Shown: in pieces, positions 1 through 8,509 of the stretch
Layout: the number at the start of each line of letters is the position of its first letter
Numbering within the stretch: the first letter of the stretch is position 1
Origin: Rhodoferax_B sp049316285
Lineage (GTDB): Bacteria; Pseudomonadota; Gammaproteobacteria; Burkholderiales; Burkholderiaceae_C
Reading direction: 5' to 3'
Assembly (NCBI RefSeq): GCF_049316285.1
Contig: NZ_JBMOXA010000001.1
Location: forward strand, 62,001 to 126,000
DNA: 64,000 nucleotides
Notes under the pieces: model-generated
The model's database searches: none
What the model was told of the DNA's origin: nothing
The model's input: the letters and a program-made list of their open reading frames with translations, nothing else
Position numbers and translations under genes: made by a program

Positions 1-110
1 GCTGCGCGCCCCATCGGGGGTAGGCGCTGCATACATTGCATCAAGCCACGGGGCTGGTCTGTTGAGCGCTGTACGGTGAAATCATGAGCAGTATCAGAAA
101 TGAGAGCACC

Positions 111-1061
111 TCATGCTCGCGACTTGTGCGTAGAGGGTGTTTTTTTCTTCAGGTTTTTTTGCTGCGCTGCACGGCCTTCCAGATGCGCCAGCAAGAGCCT
201 AGCCGCGGGCGATAGGGCTGCGGCATCGCGAAAACAAATTGCAAACTGGCGTAACGCCCAGGCATCGGTCAGGGGTACGACACGCAGCCCCGCGCCGCTG
301 CTTGCGGGGTCTACCGTTTCGCGCGGCACCACGGCAATGCCCAGGCCAGCGCGCACGCAGCGTAGCGAGGCATCGAAGCTGGACACCACGGCGCGGTAGT
401 TCAGCGGCTGGCCGATGATGGCGGCAGCCCGGATCAACATGCTTTGTACCGCCGTGGTGGCGGGCAGGCCTACGTGTTCATAGGCCAATGTCTGCGCAAA
501 GCTGCACGAGGGCAGGGCGGCAATCGGGTGCGAGGCGTGGGCCACCACCGCCAGGTGGTCGCGGCGGTAGGGCCGGGTTTGCAGGCCCGCCAGATCGGCG
601 GCGTCCCAGCAGACACCTAGTGCCGCCGTGCCCTCGCGTAGCGCACGCACCAGGTCGCGGCTCAGGCTTTCTTCCATGTCGACGCGAATTTCCGCGTGTG
701 CCCGGTCTTGCAGAAAGCTGGCAATGTCGTCCGGTAAAAACTCGGCGATGGACGATACCGAGGCGAGCATGCGCACCTGGCCTTTCACGCCGCGCCCGTA
801 GGAGGCCATGTCGCGCGCCAGGCGATCGGCCCCGGCCAGCATGCCGCGTGCGTGCTGCAGCAGCATGTCGCCCGCATCCGTGGGCACAACGCCCCGGCGC
901 TGGCGTTGCAGCAGCGGCACGCCTACGCTGTCGGCCAGTTGCGCCAGGCGCTTGCTGATCGCCGAGGGCACCATGTGCTGCAACTCGGCCGCGCGCGCGA
1001 TGCTGCGCGCCTCGCACACCGCCACAAAAAGCCGCAGGCTGGTGATGTCCAGGTCGCGCAT
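111..1061 (-). CDS. LysR-family transcriptional regulator
   Basis: A 316-residue LysR-type regulator, expected to bind DNA as a tetramer and respond to a small effector. The winged-helix DNA-binding domain fills about residues 1-62 (LRLFVAVCEARSIARAAE, then PSAISKRLAQLADSVGVPLL), followed by a periplasmic-binding-protein-like effector domain from about residue 90. The last 20 residues are a lysine-rich tail. It is divergent from the lyase/CoA-transferase/Bug genes that begin 92 bp away, the usual LysR layout, so it probably controls them. An inverted repeat TTCCATA-N18-TATGGAA lies in the shared intergenic region. The ATG has no strong Shine-Dalgarno. The effector cannot be deduced from sequence; it may be the acid taken up by the adjacent receptor. 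Confidence 0.9.
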   Translation of the reverse strand: MRDLDITSLRLFVAVCEARSIARAAELQHMVPSAISKRLAQLADSVGVPLLQRQRRGVVPTDAGDMLLQHARGMLAGADRLARDMASYGRGVKGQVRMLASVSSIAEFLPDDIASFLQDRAHAEIRVDMEESLSRDLVRALREGTAALGVCWDAADLAGLQTRPYRRDHLAVVAHASHPIAALPSCSFAQTLAYEHVGLPATTAVQSMLIRAAAIIGQPLNYRAVVSSFDASLRCVRAGLGIAVVPRETVDPASSGAGLRVVPLTDAWALRQFAICFRDAAALSPAARLLLAHLEGRAAQQKNLKKKTPSTHKSRA

Positions 1062-1087
1062 GAAGTTCCAAATGGGAATGTTGGGCG

Positions 1088-1119
1088 TTCCATATTAACG
1101 CTTTCAATCCGTTATGGAA
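1088..1119. promoter_or_regulatory. Candidate LysR operator between divergent genes
   Basis: Inverted repeat TTCCATA (1088-1094) and TATGGAA (1113-1119), 18 bp apart, in the 92-bp gap between the LysR gene and the lyase gene. The arms match perfectly. The position is where LysR proteins usually bind to repress themselves and activate the divergent operon. Assignment to this regulator is inferred. Confidence 0.4.
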
Positions 1120-1153
1120 TCTCTAAAGTGAGGTCACTGAGGAGATGCCACGA

Positions 1154-2116
1154 ATGAACGCGATTGCGTCAACTGAAAAACCAGCCTTGCCGCGCCAGGC
1201 CGTGATACGCGAGGTGGGCCTGCGCGACGGCCTGCAAAGCCTTGCCACCATCCTGCCCACGCCGCATAAGTGCGAGTGGATACAGGCCGCTTACGCCGCC
1301 GGCCAACGTGAGATTGAGGTTGGCTCGTTTGTGCCGGCCCGCCTGTTGCCGCAACTGGCCGACACGGCCGAGCTCGTGGCCTTTGCCAAAACGCTGCCCG
1401 GCCTGTTCACCTCGGTGCTGGTGCCCAACCTGCGTGGCGCTGAAGCGGCCATCACCGCGCAGGCCGATCTGCTGTTGGTGCCGCTGTCGGCCAGCCACGC
1501 ACACAGCCTGGCCAATCTGCGCAAAACGCCAGACGAGGTAGTGGCCGAGCTTGCCAAGATCCGCGCCACACGTGATGCGGCGGGCAGCAAAACCTTGATT
1601 GAAGGTGGTGTAGGCACAGCCTTCGGCTGCACCCTGCAAGGCCGCGTGGAACCCGCTGAAGTGCTGCGGCTGCTGCAGGCGCTGCTGGACGCGGGCGCCG
1701 ACCGCGTGAGCCTGGCCGACACCGTGGGTTATGCCGACCCGGCCCAGGTGCGCAGCTTGTTTGCCCAGGCGCGCCAACTGGCGGGCGAGCGTTTCTGGTG
1801 CGGCCATTTCCACGACACGCGTGGCCTGGGCCTGGCGAATGTGCTGGCGGCGCTCGACGTGGGCGTCACGCGTTTTGACGCCTGCCTGGCCGGCATTGGC
1901 GGCTGCCCGCATGCACCCGGTGCCAGCGGCAACGTCAGCACCGAAGACCTGGCCTACATGCTGGCCAGCATGGGTATTCACACCGGTTTGGCCATCGACC
2001 AACTGTTGGCGCTGCGTGCGCGTGTGGCCGGCTGGCTGGCCGGTGAAACCTTGCACGGCAGCTTGTGGCGTGCCGGTCTGCCACGCACTTTTTCCGAAGA
2101 GAACACAAACCTATGA
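1154..2116 (+). CDS. HMG-CoA lyase-like acyl-CoA lyase
   Basis: A 320-residue TIM-barrel enzyme of the HMG-CoA lyase/DRE-metallolyase superfamily. These enzymes cleave a 3-hydroxy-3-methyl acyl-CoA, for example HMG-CoA to acetyl-CoA plus acetoacetate, using a divalent metal. Visible motifs are REVGLRDGLQ near the N-terminus (catalytic Arg and Asp), HFHDTRGLGLAN (metal-ligand histidines) and GGCPHAPGASGN (the active-site-loop cysteine of bacterial and mitochondrial lyases). The start at 1154 is preferred because GGAG lies 9 bases upstream; the ATG at 1145 abuts it. The stop overlaps the next gene's start as ATGA, so the two are translationally coupled. Citramalyl-CoA or a related branched hydroxyacyl-CoA is an equally possible substrate. 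Confidence 0.88.
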   Translation: MNAIASTEKPALPRQAVIREVGLRDGLQSLATILPTPHKCEWIQAAYAAGQREIEVGSFVPARLLPQLADTAELVAFAKTLPGLFTSVLVPNLRGAEAAITAQADLLLVPLSASHAHSLANLRKTPDEVVAELAKIRATRDAAGSKTLIEGGVGTAFGCTLQGRVEPAEVLRLLQALLDAGADRVSLADTVGYADPAQVRSLFAQARQLAGERFWCGHFHDTRGLGLANVLAALDVGVTRFDACLAGIGGCPHAPGASGNVSTEDLAYMLASMGIHTGLAIDQLLALRARVAGWLAGETLHGSLWRAGLPRTFSEENTNL

Positions 2117-3273
2117 ACCCACGCTCTGTTGACACCCCACGCGCCTTGCCCTTGGAAGGTGTGCGTGTGCTCGAATTCACCCATATGGTGATGGGCCCCA
2201 CCTGCGGCATGATCCTCGCCGACCTGGGGGCCGAGGTCATCAAGATCGAGCCGCCCGGTGGCGACAAAACGCGCAAGCTGCCGGGCCTGGGCATAGGCTT
2301 TTTTCGCAGCTTCAACCGCAACAAGAAAAGTGTGGTGCTGGACATCACCACCGAAGAAGGCCGCGCCACAGCGACCGAACTGGCAGGCGCTTGCGACGTG
2401 GTGCTGGAGAACTTTCGCCCGGGGCTGATGGCCTCTTTCGGGCTGGACTACGCCAGCTTGTCGGCACGCTTTCCAAAGCTGATCTACGTATCGCACAAAG
2501 GCTTCTTGCCCGGCCCTTACGAGAACCGGCTGGCATTGGACGAAGTGGTGCAGATGATGGGCGGCCTGTCTTACATGACCGGACCCAAGGGCCGCCCGCT
2601 GCGCGCAGGCACCTCGGTCAACGACATCATGGGCGGCATGTTTGGCGCTATTGGCGTGCTGGCCGCGCTGCGCGAGCGCGAGCGTACCGGCCGTGGGCAG
2701 GAGGTGCAAAGCGCCTTGTTCGAGAACTGCGTCTTCCTCTCGGCGCAGCACATGCAGCAATATTCGATGACCGGTGAGCCGCCACCGCCCATGCCGTCGC
2801 GCGTCTCGGCCTGGAGCGTGTACGACGTGTTCACGCTGGCCGGCGGCGAGCAACTGTTCATAGGTGCCGTGAGCGACAAACAGTTTTTGACCCTGTGCCG
2901 CGTGCTGGAAAGGCCAGACTTGGCAGAAGACCCGACTCTCGCCAACAATGCTTTACGCGTGGCCGTGCGGCCCGCCTTGCTGCAGCGGCTGGGCGACATC
3001 TTGCAGCAGCACCGTGTGAATGAGCTCGCGCCCAAGCTCGAAGCCGCAGGTATTCCGTACGCGCCCATCATGCGGCCCGAGCAGTTGCTGGACGACCCGC
3101 ACCTGCGCGCCAGCGGCGGTCTGGTGCCCATGACCACCGACGATGGTGGCACCACCGACGTGGTGCTGCTGCCGTTGACCATGGGTGGCCAACGGCCCGG
3201 CGTGCGCAGCCCCTTGCCTGCGGTGGGCGAGCACACCGAAGCGGTGCTTTCAGAATGGTTGGGCCGGCCTTAA
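2113..3273 (+). CDS. Class III (CaiB/BaiF) CoA-transferase
   Basis: A 386-residue family III CoA-transferase, moving CoA from a donor such as succinyl-CoA to a carboxylic acid through an aspartyl-CoA thioester. The N-terminus reads LEGVRVLEFTHMVMGPTCGM, and the catalytic aspartate is probably D171 in RAGTSVNDIMGGMFG. The start at 2113 overlaps the lyase stop (ATGA). With that lyase it forms an activate-then-cleave pair: the acid is converted to its CoA ester and split. The neighbouring Bug receptor suggests the acid is imported. Succinyl-CoA:glutarate or HMG CoA-transferase are the closest known functional models, but the acid is not determined by sequence. Confidence 0.9.
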   Translation: MNPRSVDTPRALPLEGVRVLEFTHMVMGPTCGMILADLGAEVIKIEPPGGDKTRKLPGLGIGFFRSFNRNKKSVVLDITTEEGRATATELAGACDVVLENFRPGLMASFGLDYASLSARFPKLIYVSHKGFLPGPYENRLALDEVVQMMGGLSYMTGPKGRPLRAGTSVNDIMGGMFGAIGVLAALRERERTGRGQEVQSALFENCVFLSAQHMQQYSMTGEPPPPMPSRVSAWSVYDVFTLAGGEQLFIGAVSDKQFLTLCRVLERPDLAEDPTLANNALRVAVRPALLQRLGDILQQHRVNELAPKLEAAGIPYAPIMRPEQLLDDPHLRASGGLVPMTTDDGGTTDVVLLPLTMGGQRPGVRSPLPAVGEHTEAVLSEWLGRP

Positions 3274-3312
3274 TACCGAGCCTCAAGTAATCAAAAAGAA
3301 GGAGACAAAACC

Positions 3313-4308
3313 ATGAAGACAACCACGCAGACCAGAAAATTTCAATCCTCCACGCGTTGGCTTTCAGCCGCGTTGCTGGCCGCAGTGGCCAGCACCACGG
3401 TCATGGCCCAAGCGGTAGACCGCCCCGTGCGGGTGATCCTGCCCATCAGTGCGGGCTCGGGTGTGGACGGTATCGCCCGTGCGGCCGCGCCTGCGTTAGG
3501 CAAAGCCTTGGGGCAGCCTGTGGTCATCGACAACCTGCCCGGCGCGGGCGGCCTTACCGGTGCCTCGGCCTTGGCCAAGGCCGCGCCCGATGGCATGACC
3601 CTAGGCATACTGTCGAACAACCACGTCATCAACCCCAGCGTGTTCAAGAAGATGCCGTACGACACGCTGACCGACTTCACCTACATCAGCGTGGTGGGTT
3701 CCACACCCTTGGTGATTGTGGTCAACCCGGCCAAGGTGCCCGCGCGCACGGCGCAGGAGTTGATTGCGTTGCTCAAGGCCAAACCCGATGCCTACAACTA
3801 TGGTTCATCGGGCAATGGCACCATTTTGCAGTTGGGCATTGCGTCGTTCCTGGACATGGCGGGTGTGCAAGCGCGGCACATTCCGTACAAAGGCACAGGC
3901 CCCATGGTCACCGACCTGATTGGTGGCCAGGTCGACTTTGGCATGGTGGCCTTGCCCGCGATTGCCGGGCACCTGAAGAGCGGCGCGCTGGTGGCCATAG
4001 GCGTGGGCAGCAAGACCCGCGCAAGTGCCGCGCCCGACATCCCCACCATCGCTGAGCAAGGTCTGCCGGGCTACGAGGCCGAAGGCTGGTTCACCGTGGC
4101 CGCGCCACCCAAGCTGCCCGCCGCGCAGGTCAAACGCATCCACGACGCCGTGGTCGCCGCCTTTGCTGCGCCCGATGTGAAAGAGGCCATGGCCAAACAA
4201 AGCAACACCATCAACCCGAGCACACCCGAGGCGGCGACTGCGCAAATCAAGGTGGAGGTGGTGAAGTACGCTGATCTGGTGAAGAAGTCGGGCCTGACGG
4301 CGGAGTGA
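3313..4308 (+). CDS. Bug-family tripartite tricarboxylate transporter receptor
   Basis: A 331-residue periplasmic solute-binding protein of the Bug/TctC family, hugely expanded in Burkholderiales. It has a Sec signal peptide (hydrophobic 16-30, cleavage near VMAQA) followed by PVRVILPISAGSGVDGIAR, the conserved Bug ligand-binding stretch, and GAGGLTGASALAKAAPDG. GGAGA lies just upstream of the ATG. It follows the lyase and CoA-transferase by 39 bp and probably belongs to the same operon, supplying the substrate. No TctA or TctB membrane subunit is nearby, so it would have to use membrane proteins encoded elsewhere or act as a sensor, as some Bug proteins do. Confidence 0.92.
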   Translation: MKTTTQTRKFQSSTRWLSAALLAAVASTTVMAQAVDRPVRVILPISAGSGVDGIARAAAPALGKALGQPVVIDNLPGAGGLTGASALAKAAPDGMTLGILSNNHVINPSVFKKMPYDTLTDFTYISVVGSTPLVIVVNPAKVPARTAQELIALLKAKPDAYNYGSSGNGTILQLGIASFLDMAGVQARHIPYKGTGPMVTDLIGGQVDFGMVALPAIAGHLKSGALVAIGVGSKTRASAAPDIPTIAEQGLPGYEAEGWFTVAAPPKLPAAQVKRIHDAVVAAFAAPDVKEAMAKQSNTINPSTPEAATAQIKVEVVKYADLVKKSGLTAE

Positions 4309-4506
4309 GGCTTTAGTGAGGCTTTAGTGAGTATGGGGGCTGTTGCTCGCGACCAAACGGTCTTGCCCGTGGTTTCGCGGTCTAGCACCGACAGGGTGTC
4401 TTGATATTTTTTTTGCGGCCGCAGGCTTTGTTTAAAGCCCGTTTTTACAGCGTCATTTTTAAGCTTCTCTCCTCGTGATTTCATTCGAAAGCACGTTGGA
4501 GAAAAG

Positions 4507-4857
4507 ATGAGTTGGATGTTGTTTCAGCAGGTGCTCCAGGGCACCGAATCTGCACACCGCGCGCACGCCCAACGCCGCGCGGCCCCACGTTTCCAATGGA
4601 TGACGGTCACCGTCGATGCCTGCCACGCCCACCTCGTGCGGCGTGCTGTGGCGGCATGCGCGCAAGCGGTAATTGAGCGCTGCGCACCACAGAAAGACCA
4701 CCGCGTTCGGCTGCTGATCCGCTTCGATGCGGGGCATGCGGCTGACGTCATGCACGAGGTGCTGCGCAGCGTGCCCAGCGGCGAGGTGGGGTGTGTTGTC
4801 AGCGGTATGCCGCAAAGCACGGCCTCCTTTTTCTCGTCCTCTCTCGTCCCTCATTGA
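4507..4857 (+). CDS. Small hypothetical protein
   Basis: A 116-residue protein I do not recognise. GGAG lies 5 bases before the ATG, supporting translation. The middle (about residues 28-90) alternates basic and hydrophobic stretches (RFQWMTVTVDACHAHLV, RVRLLIRFDAGHAADVMHEVLRSVP) as in a compact alpha/beta domain. There is no signal peptide, membrane segment or obvious metal motif, although it has four cysteines and several histidines. It sits 47 bp before the TorF-type porin gene, on the same strand. A real gene is likely but not certain. Confidence 0.5.
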   Translation: MSWMLFQQVLQGTESAHRAHAQRRAAPRFQWMTVTVDACHAHLVRRAVAACAQAVIERCAPQKDHRVRLLIRFDAGHAADVMHEVLRSVPSGEVGCVVSGMPQSTASFFSSSLVPH

Positions 4858-4904
4858 GCCCTTGCTCGTTCCTGTTTGTTCTTGCTTGATCCCTTGATTT
4901 TTCT

Positions 4905-5744
4905 ATGACTCCTTTTGTGAAAACCTCTTCAGCGCTCGCTTTGTGGTCCGCCGTTTTTTGTGTTGCCTGCGCCCATGCGCAAACCGCGACGACCGACGCC
5001 GCGGCCTCTGAGCACAGTCTGACCGGCAACCTGGCGCTCGTGAGCGACTACCGCTTTCGTGGCATCTCCCAAAGCTGGGGGCGCCCTGCGGTGCAAGGCG
5101 GCTTTGACTACAGCCATGCCAGCGGCTGGTATCTTGGCAACTGGAACTCCAGCGTGTCCGCCAACAGCTACAACAACGGCGCGAGCCTGGAGGCAGACCT
5201 GTACGGTGGTTATCGCTTTGAGCCTGCGTCTGGCGTGCTTGTTGACCTGGGCGCGCTGCGTTACATCTACCCCAGCGCACGCATGAACAGCGCGCCGGCC
5301 ACGCCATCAGGCCAGAAGTACGACACCACCGAGCTGTATGCGGGCGCCACCGTGGGCGGTTTCAATGCCAAGCTCTGGTATGCGGTGACAGACTACTTCG
5401 GCCTCAACGGCAGCAGTGCGGCTTATGCCTTCTACAGTGCCTTGCCCGACAACGGCAGCTCACGCGGCACGAGCTACCTTGAACTCAACTACAACCTGGA
5501 GTTGGGCGACGGCTATGCCCTGGCCTTGCATGCAGGGCACACAGCGGTGCATGGCTACAGCGCGCTGTCGTATAGCGACTACCGCGTGGCCTTGTCCAAG
5601 ACCTGGGCGGGCCTGAACTTCAGCGCCGCCGTGGTGGGCACGGATGCCGAGAGCCGTTATTACCAAGTGGCCAACTCAGCGGGCCAGGATGCGCGCCGTG
5701 TGGGAAAGACGACGGCCTTGCTGTCGGTGGGCAAGACATTTTGA
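4905..5744 (+). CDS. TorF-family putative outer-membrane porin
   Basis: A 279-residue protein of the TorF/Gcw_chp family of small beta-barrel outer-membrane proteins common in beta- and gammaproteobacteria. A signal peptide covers about residues 1-25 (CACAHA before Q). The mature part opens with the family signature SLTGNLALVSDYRFRGISQS and continues with alternating amphipathic strands rich in Tyr, Gly and Asn, ending in a terminal Phe (SVGKTF), the usual outer-membrane insertion signal. An inverted repeat follows its stop by 20 bp. The transported solute is unknown; family members are often annotated only by this domain. Confidence 0.88.
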   Translation: MTPFVKTSSALALWSAVFCVACAHAQTATTDAAASEHSLTGNLALVSDYRFRGISQSWGRPAVQGGFDYSHASGWYLGNWNSSVSANSYNNGASLEADLYGGYRFEPASGVLVDLGALRYIYPSARMNSAPATPSGQKYDTTELYAGATVGGFNAKLWYAVTDYFGLNGSSAAYAFYSALPDNGSSRGTSYLELNYNLELGDGYALALHAGHTAVHGYSALSYSDYRVALSKTWAGLNFSAAVVGTDAESRYYQVANSAGQDARRVGKTTALLSVGKTF

Positions 5745-5764
5745 TGTTGGGTTCCTGATGTTGT

Positions 5765-5795
5765 GCATCACGCGCCCGGACACGGTGCGTGATGC
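5765..5795. other. Perfect inverted repeat after the porin gene
   Basis: GCATCACGC (5765-5773) and GCGTGATGC (5787-5795) form a perfect 9-bp stem with a 13-base loop. There is no T-run, so it is not a textbook terminator. The 3' arm contains the first possible start codons (GTG 5789, ATG 5792) of the next gene, which would bury them in the hairpin. Confidence 0.5.
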
Positions 5796-7027
5796 AAAGT
5801 ATTGTGAAGCTCTGTTGGAAAACCAGCGTGAATGCCTCAGGTGTCGAAGACGAGTCATCGTCATGTGGCGCTGAGGTCGCGTGGAAAGTAGGCAGCGTTT
5901 TGAAATCGTTAGGCAAAAAGTCAGCAGGTTTGCGCTTGGAGCGCATTCAAGCATCACCGCGTTGGGATGGCCAGGGCTTTCGCAACCTGCATCCGATTGA
6001 GCGTGGCTTGCGCGTGAAGGGGCAGATGCCCGGTATGCGTGAACTGATCTTTGGTGACGAAAACACCGCGCCGAACGGGCCTTTGCCATCGGTGGATCCG
6101 CTGCAGTCATGGACGCGCCCGCCGTCCAGCGGCCTGCGTGCCACCTGGTTAGGCCATTCCACGGTGTTGATCGAGATCGACGGACTGCGTTTGTTGACCG
6201 ACCCGGTGTGGGGCGCTCGCGCATCACCCTTCAGCCTGGTCGGGCCCAAACGTTTTCAAGAGGTGCCGGTGTCTTTGCAGGCGCTGCCGCCCATTGACCT
6301 GGTGCTGGTGTCGCACGACCACTACGATCATCTGGACTACCCGACGGTACGCGAACTCGCCAGGCGCGATGTGCCGTTTGTGACCTCGCTGGGCGTGGGT
6401 GCGCATCTGGAAGCCTGGGGCGTGCGGCCCGAGCGCATCGTCGAGCTGGACTGGTGGGAGTCGCACCAGTTGCCGGGTAGCGAGGTGACGGTGACGGCTG
6501 CACCCTCGCAGCATTTTTCCGGGCGCTCGCTCCATGACCGCAATGCCACCCTGTGGTCGTCGTTTGCGATTCGTTCTGCGCGCCATTCGGTGTTCTTCAG
6601 CGGCGATACCGGCTTGACGGACGAGTACCGTGTGATCCGCGAACGCCTGGGCGCTTTCGATCTGGTGATGCTTGAGGTGGGGGCCTACCACCCAGCCTGG
6701 GGTGATATGCATCTGGGACCGGATAACGCACTCAAGGCACATGCCTTGTTGGGCGGCGGTACGTTTCTGCCGGTGCACTGGGGAACGTTCAAACTCGCCA
6801 CCCACGCCTGGGACCAACCGGCCGAAGCGCTGCTGCAGCAGGCCGAGCGCAGTGGCACACCCTTGGCCATGCCGCGCCTGGGCCAAGCCATAGAGCCGCA
6901 GCATGTGGAGCGTGTCGACCCCTGGTGGCGCAAGATGAAAGTGCCGGCCAAGCCGACCAAACCGGTCGATGCACAAGCGACGCAGACAGCTTCGCTGACT
7001 AAGAACCTGTCCTGGCCGCAGGATTGA
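5792..7027 (+). CDS. MBL-fold hydrolase (UlaG/NAPE-PLD-like)
   Basis: About 411 residues. A metallo-beta-lactamase-fold hydrolase of the broad UlaG/NAPE-phospholipase-D-like group, binding two metals through SHDHYDHLDY (HxHxDH) at roughly residue 175 and a downstream FFSGDTG aspartate. The fold is preceded by TWLGHSTVLIEIDGLRLLTDPV, characteristic of this subfamily. The N-terminus is uncertain: the first ATG lies inside an inverted repeat and the first 35 residues are low-quality sequence. The true start may be a GTG near 5828 or further downstream. No signal peptide is apparent, so it is probably cytoplasmic. Substrate unknown. Confidence 0.82.
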   Translation: MQSIVKLCWKTSVNASGVEDESSSCGAEVAWKVGSVLKSLGKKSAGLRLERIQASPRWDGQGFRNLHPIERGLRVKGQMPGMRELIFGDENTAPNGPLPSVDPLQSWTRPPSSGLRATWLGHSTVLIEIDGLRLLTDPVWGARASPFSLVGPKRFQEVPVSLQALPPIDLVLVSHDHYDHLDYPTVRELARRDVPFVTSLGVGAHLEAWGVRPERIVELDWWESHQLPGSEVTVTAAPSQHFSGRSLHDRNATLWSSFAIRSARHSVFFSGDTGLTDEYRVIRERLGAFDLVMLEVGAYHPAWGDMHLGPDNALKAHALLGGGTFLPVHWGTFKLATHAWDQPAEALLQQAERSGTPLAMPRLGQAIEPQHVERVDPWWRKMKVPAKPTKPVDAQATQTASLTKNLSWPQD

Positions 7028-7048
7028 CGATACGCTTCGACCGGCCGG

Positions 7049-8509
7049 TTACTGTGCCGCAGGCGTTGTGCCCTTGTTCTGGCTCAGTGTCTGGCTGTCT
7101 ATGGGTTCGGCAAAGCTGCCCCCCAGCGCCAGGTGCAGGTTGACCCGCTGCACACGCTGTTCGCCGCGCACACGCAGCAGGGCGACCTGCGCCGCGTAGA
7201 GCGACAGCCTTTGCTGCAGCAGCGGGCGCATGTCGATGGAGCCGACGCGGAAACGGGTTTCGGCCAGTTCCACGGCGGCTTGGTTGTCGTTGACCGCTTG
7301 CGCGAGCACCGTTTCACGGCCTATCAGGGTGGTCGAGGCGGAGAGGGCGTTCTCCACTTCGCCAAAAGCCTTGGAGCCGATACGGCCGTAGTCGGCCAGG
7401 GCCTGTTTCTGCTCGGCCGTACGCAGATCCACCTGGCCCTGCAACTGCCCGCCGAGGAAGATAGGCGCCATGATGTTGGCGCCCACGCTCCAGACCGGGT
7501 TTTCGCGGTCCTGCAGCACAAACAGGCTGCTGGAAACGCTGGTCACCCCTCCGGTGAGTGACAGGCGCGGCAGCCGCGCCGCCTTGGCTTGCTCGGTGTT
7601 GTAGAACGCGGCGGCGAGTCGTCGCTCGGCCGCCACCACGTCGGGGCGGCGTTCGAGCAGCGCAGAGGGCACGCCGGCTTGTGGCACGGCGGTGCCCAGC
7701 TCGGGCAGGGTGGCGCTGACCTGCAGGCTGGCGCTGGGATAGCGGCCGGCCAGGATTTCCAGTGAACGCAGGGCTTGCAGATACGACTGCTCCAGGTTCT
7801 GCACGGTGTCGCGCAGGCTGTTGAGGTTGGCCTGTGTCAGGCGCACATCGTATTCGTCGCCAATGCCCACACGCAGCCGGTCTTTCGCCAGTTGCTCCAG
7901 CCTGGTCGAGGCCTGCAGGGTCTCTTGCGCCAGCGCCAGCTGCAGCCGTGCCTCGGTCGCCAGGAACCAGCCCTTGGCCACCTGGGCGGCAAGCGACTGG
8001 CGCGCGTAGGTGGCATCGAGCTGGCTGGCCACGTACTGCGACTGCGCCGCAGAGGCGCCGGCACGCACACGCCCCCAAAGATCGATTTCCCAGTTGGCAA
8101 AAAAGCCCAGGCCTTCGAGGCCGCTGCTGTCGCCGCTGAGCTTGCCGCCGCCGCGTGCCAATAGATTGACCTGTGGGTAGAGCAGGCCCGAGGCCACGCG
8201 CACATAGGCCGCCGCCTGTTCTACGCGGGCCGCCACGGACTGCAGGTCCGGGCTGTAGGTCAAGGCCTCTTGCACCAAGGCGTTGAGTTGCGCGTCGTTG
8301 AAGCCTTGCAGCCATTGGTCTGCCACGGCGCCAGCCGGGGTGGCCGCGGCACGCCACTCGGCGGGCAGCTTGCGGTTGGGCGCGGAGGCTGTTGCCAGCT
8401 CTTCATGCGAACCGGGAGACGGCAGCGCACAGGCGCCCAGCATCATGGCCGCACAGGCGCAGGCCAGGCTCAGGGCCGAACGCTGAAACAACACCGGTGT
8501 GGCACTCAC
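7049..8509 (-). CDS. NodT-family outer-membrane efflux lipoprotein
   Basis: A 486-residue TolC-like outer-membrane factor of the NodT/OprM family, the exit duct of a tripartite pump. The N-terminus is a lipoprotein signal with lipobox LGAC (Cys27). Two outer-membrane-efflux repeats follow, with conserved WQGFNDAQLNALVQEAL, the long helices around residues 190-250, and ERRPDVVAAERRLAAAFYN near the second repeat. The start is GTG, overlapping the adaptor's stop as GTGA, so it is the last gene of a tightly coupled three-gene minus-strand operon. It converges on the MBL-fold gene with a 21-bp gap and no clear terminator. Confidence 0.93.
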   Translation of the reverse strand: MSATPVLFQRSALSLACACAAMMLGACALPSPGSHEELATASAPNRKLPAEWRAAATPAGAVADQWLQGFNDAQLNALVQEALTYSPDLQSVAARVEQAAAYVRVASGLLYPQVNLLARGGGKLSGDSSGLEGLGFFANWEIDLWGRVRAGASAAQSQYVASQLDATYARQSLAAQVAKGWFLATEARLQLALAQETLQASTRLEQLAKDRLRVGIGDEYDVRLTQANLNSLRDTVQNLEQSYLQALRSLEILAGRYPSASLQVSATLPELGTAVPQAGVPSALLERRPDVVAAERRLAAAFYNTEQAKAARLPRLSLTGGVTSVSSSLFVLQDRENPVWSVGANIMAPIFLGGQLQGQVDLRTAEQKQALADYGRIGSKAFGEVENALSASTTLIGRETVLAQAVNDNQAAVELAETRFRVGSIDMRPLLQQRLSLYAAQVALLRVRGEQRVQRVNLHLALGGSFAEPIDSQTLSQNKGTTPAAQ

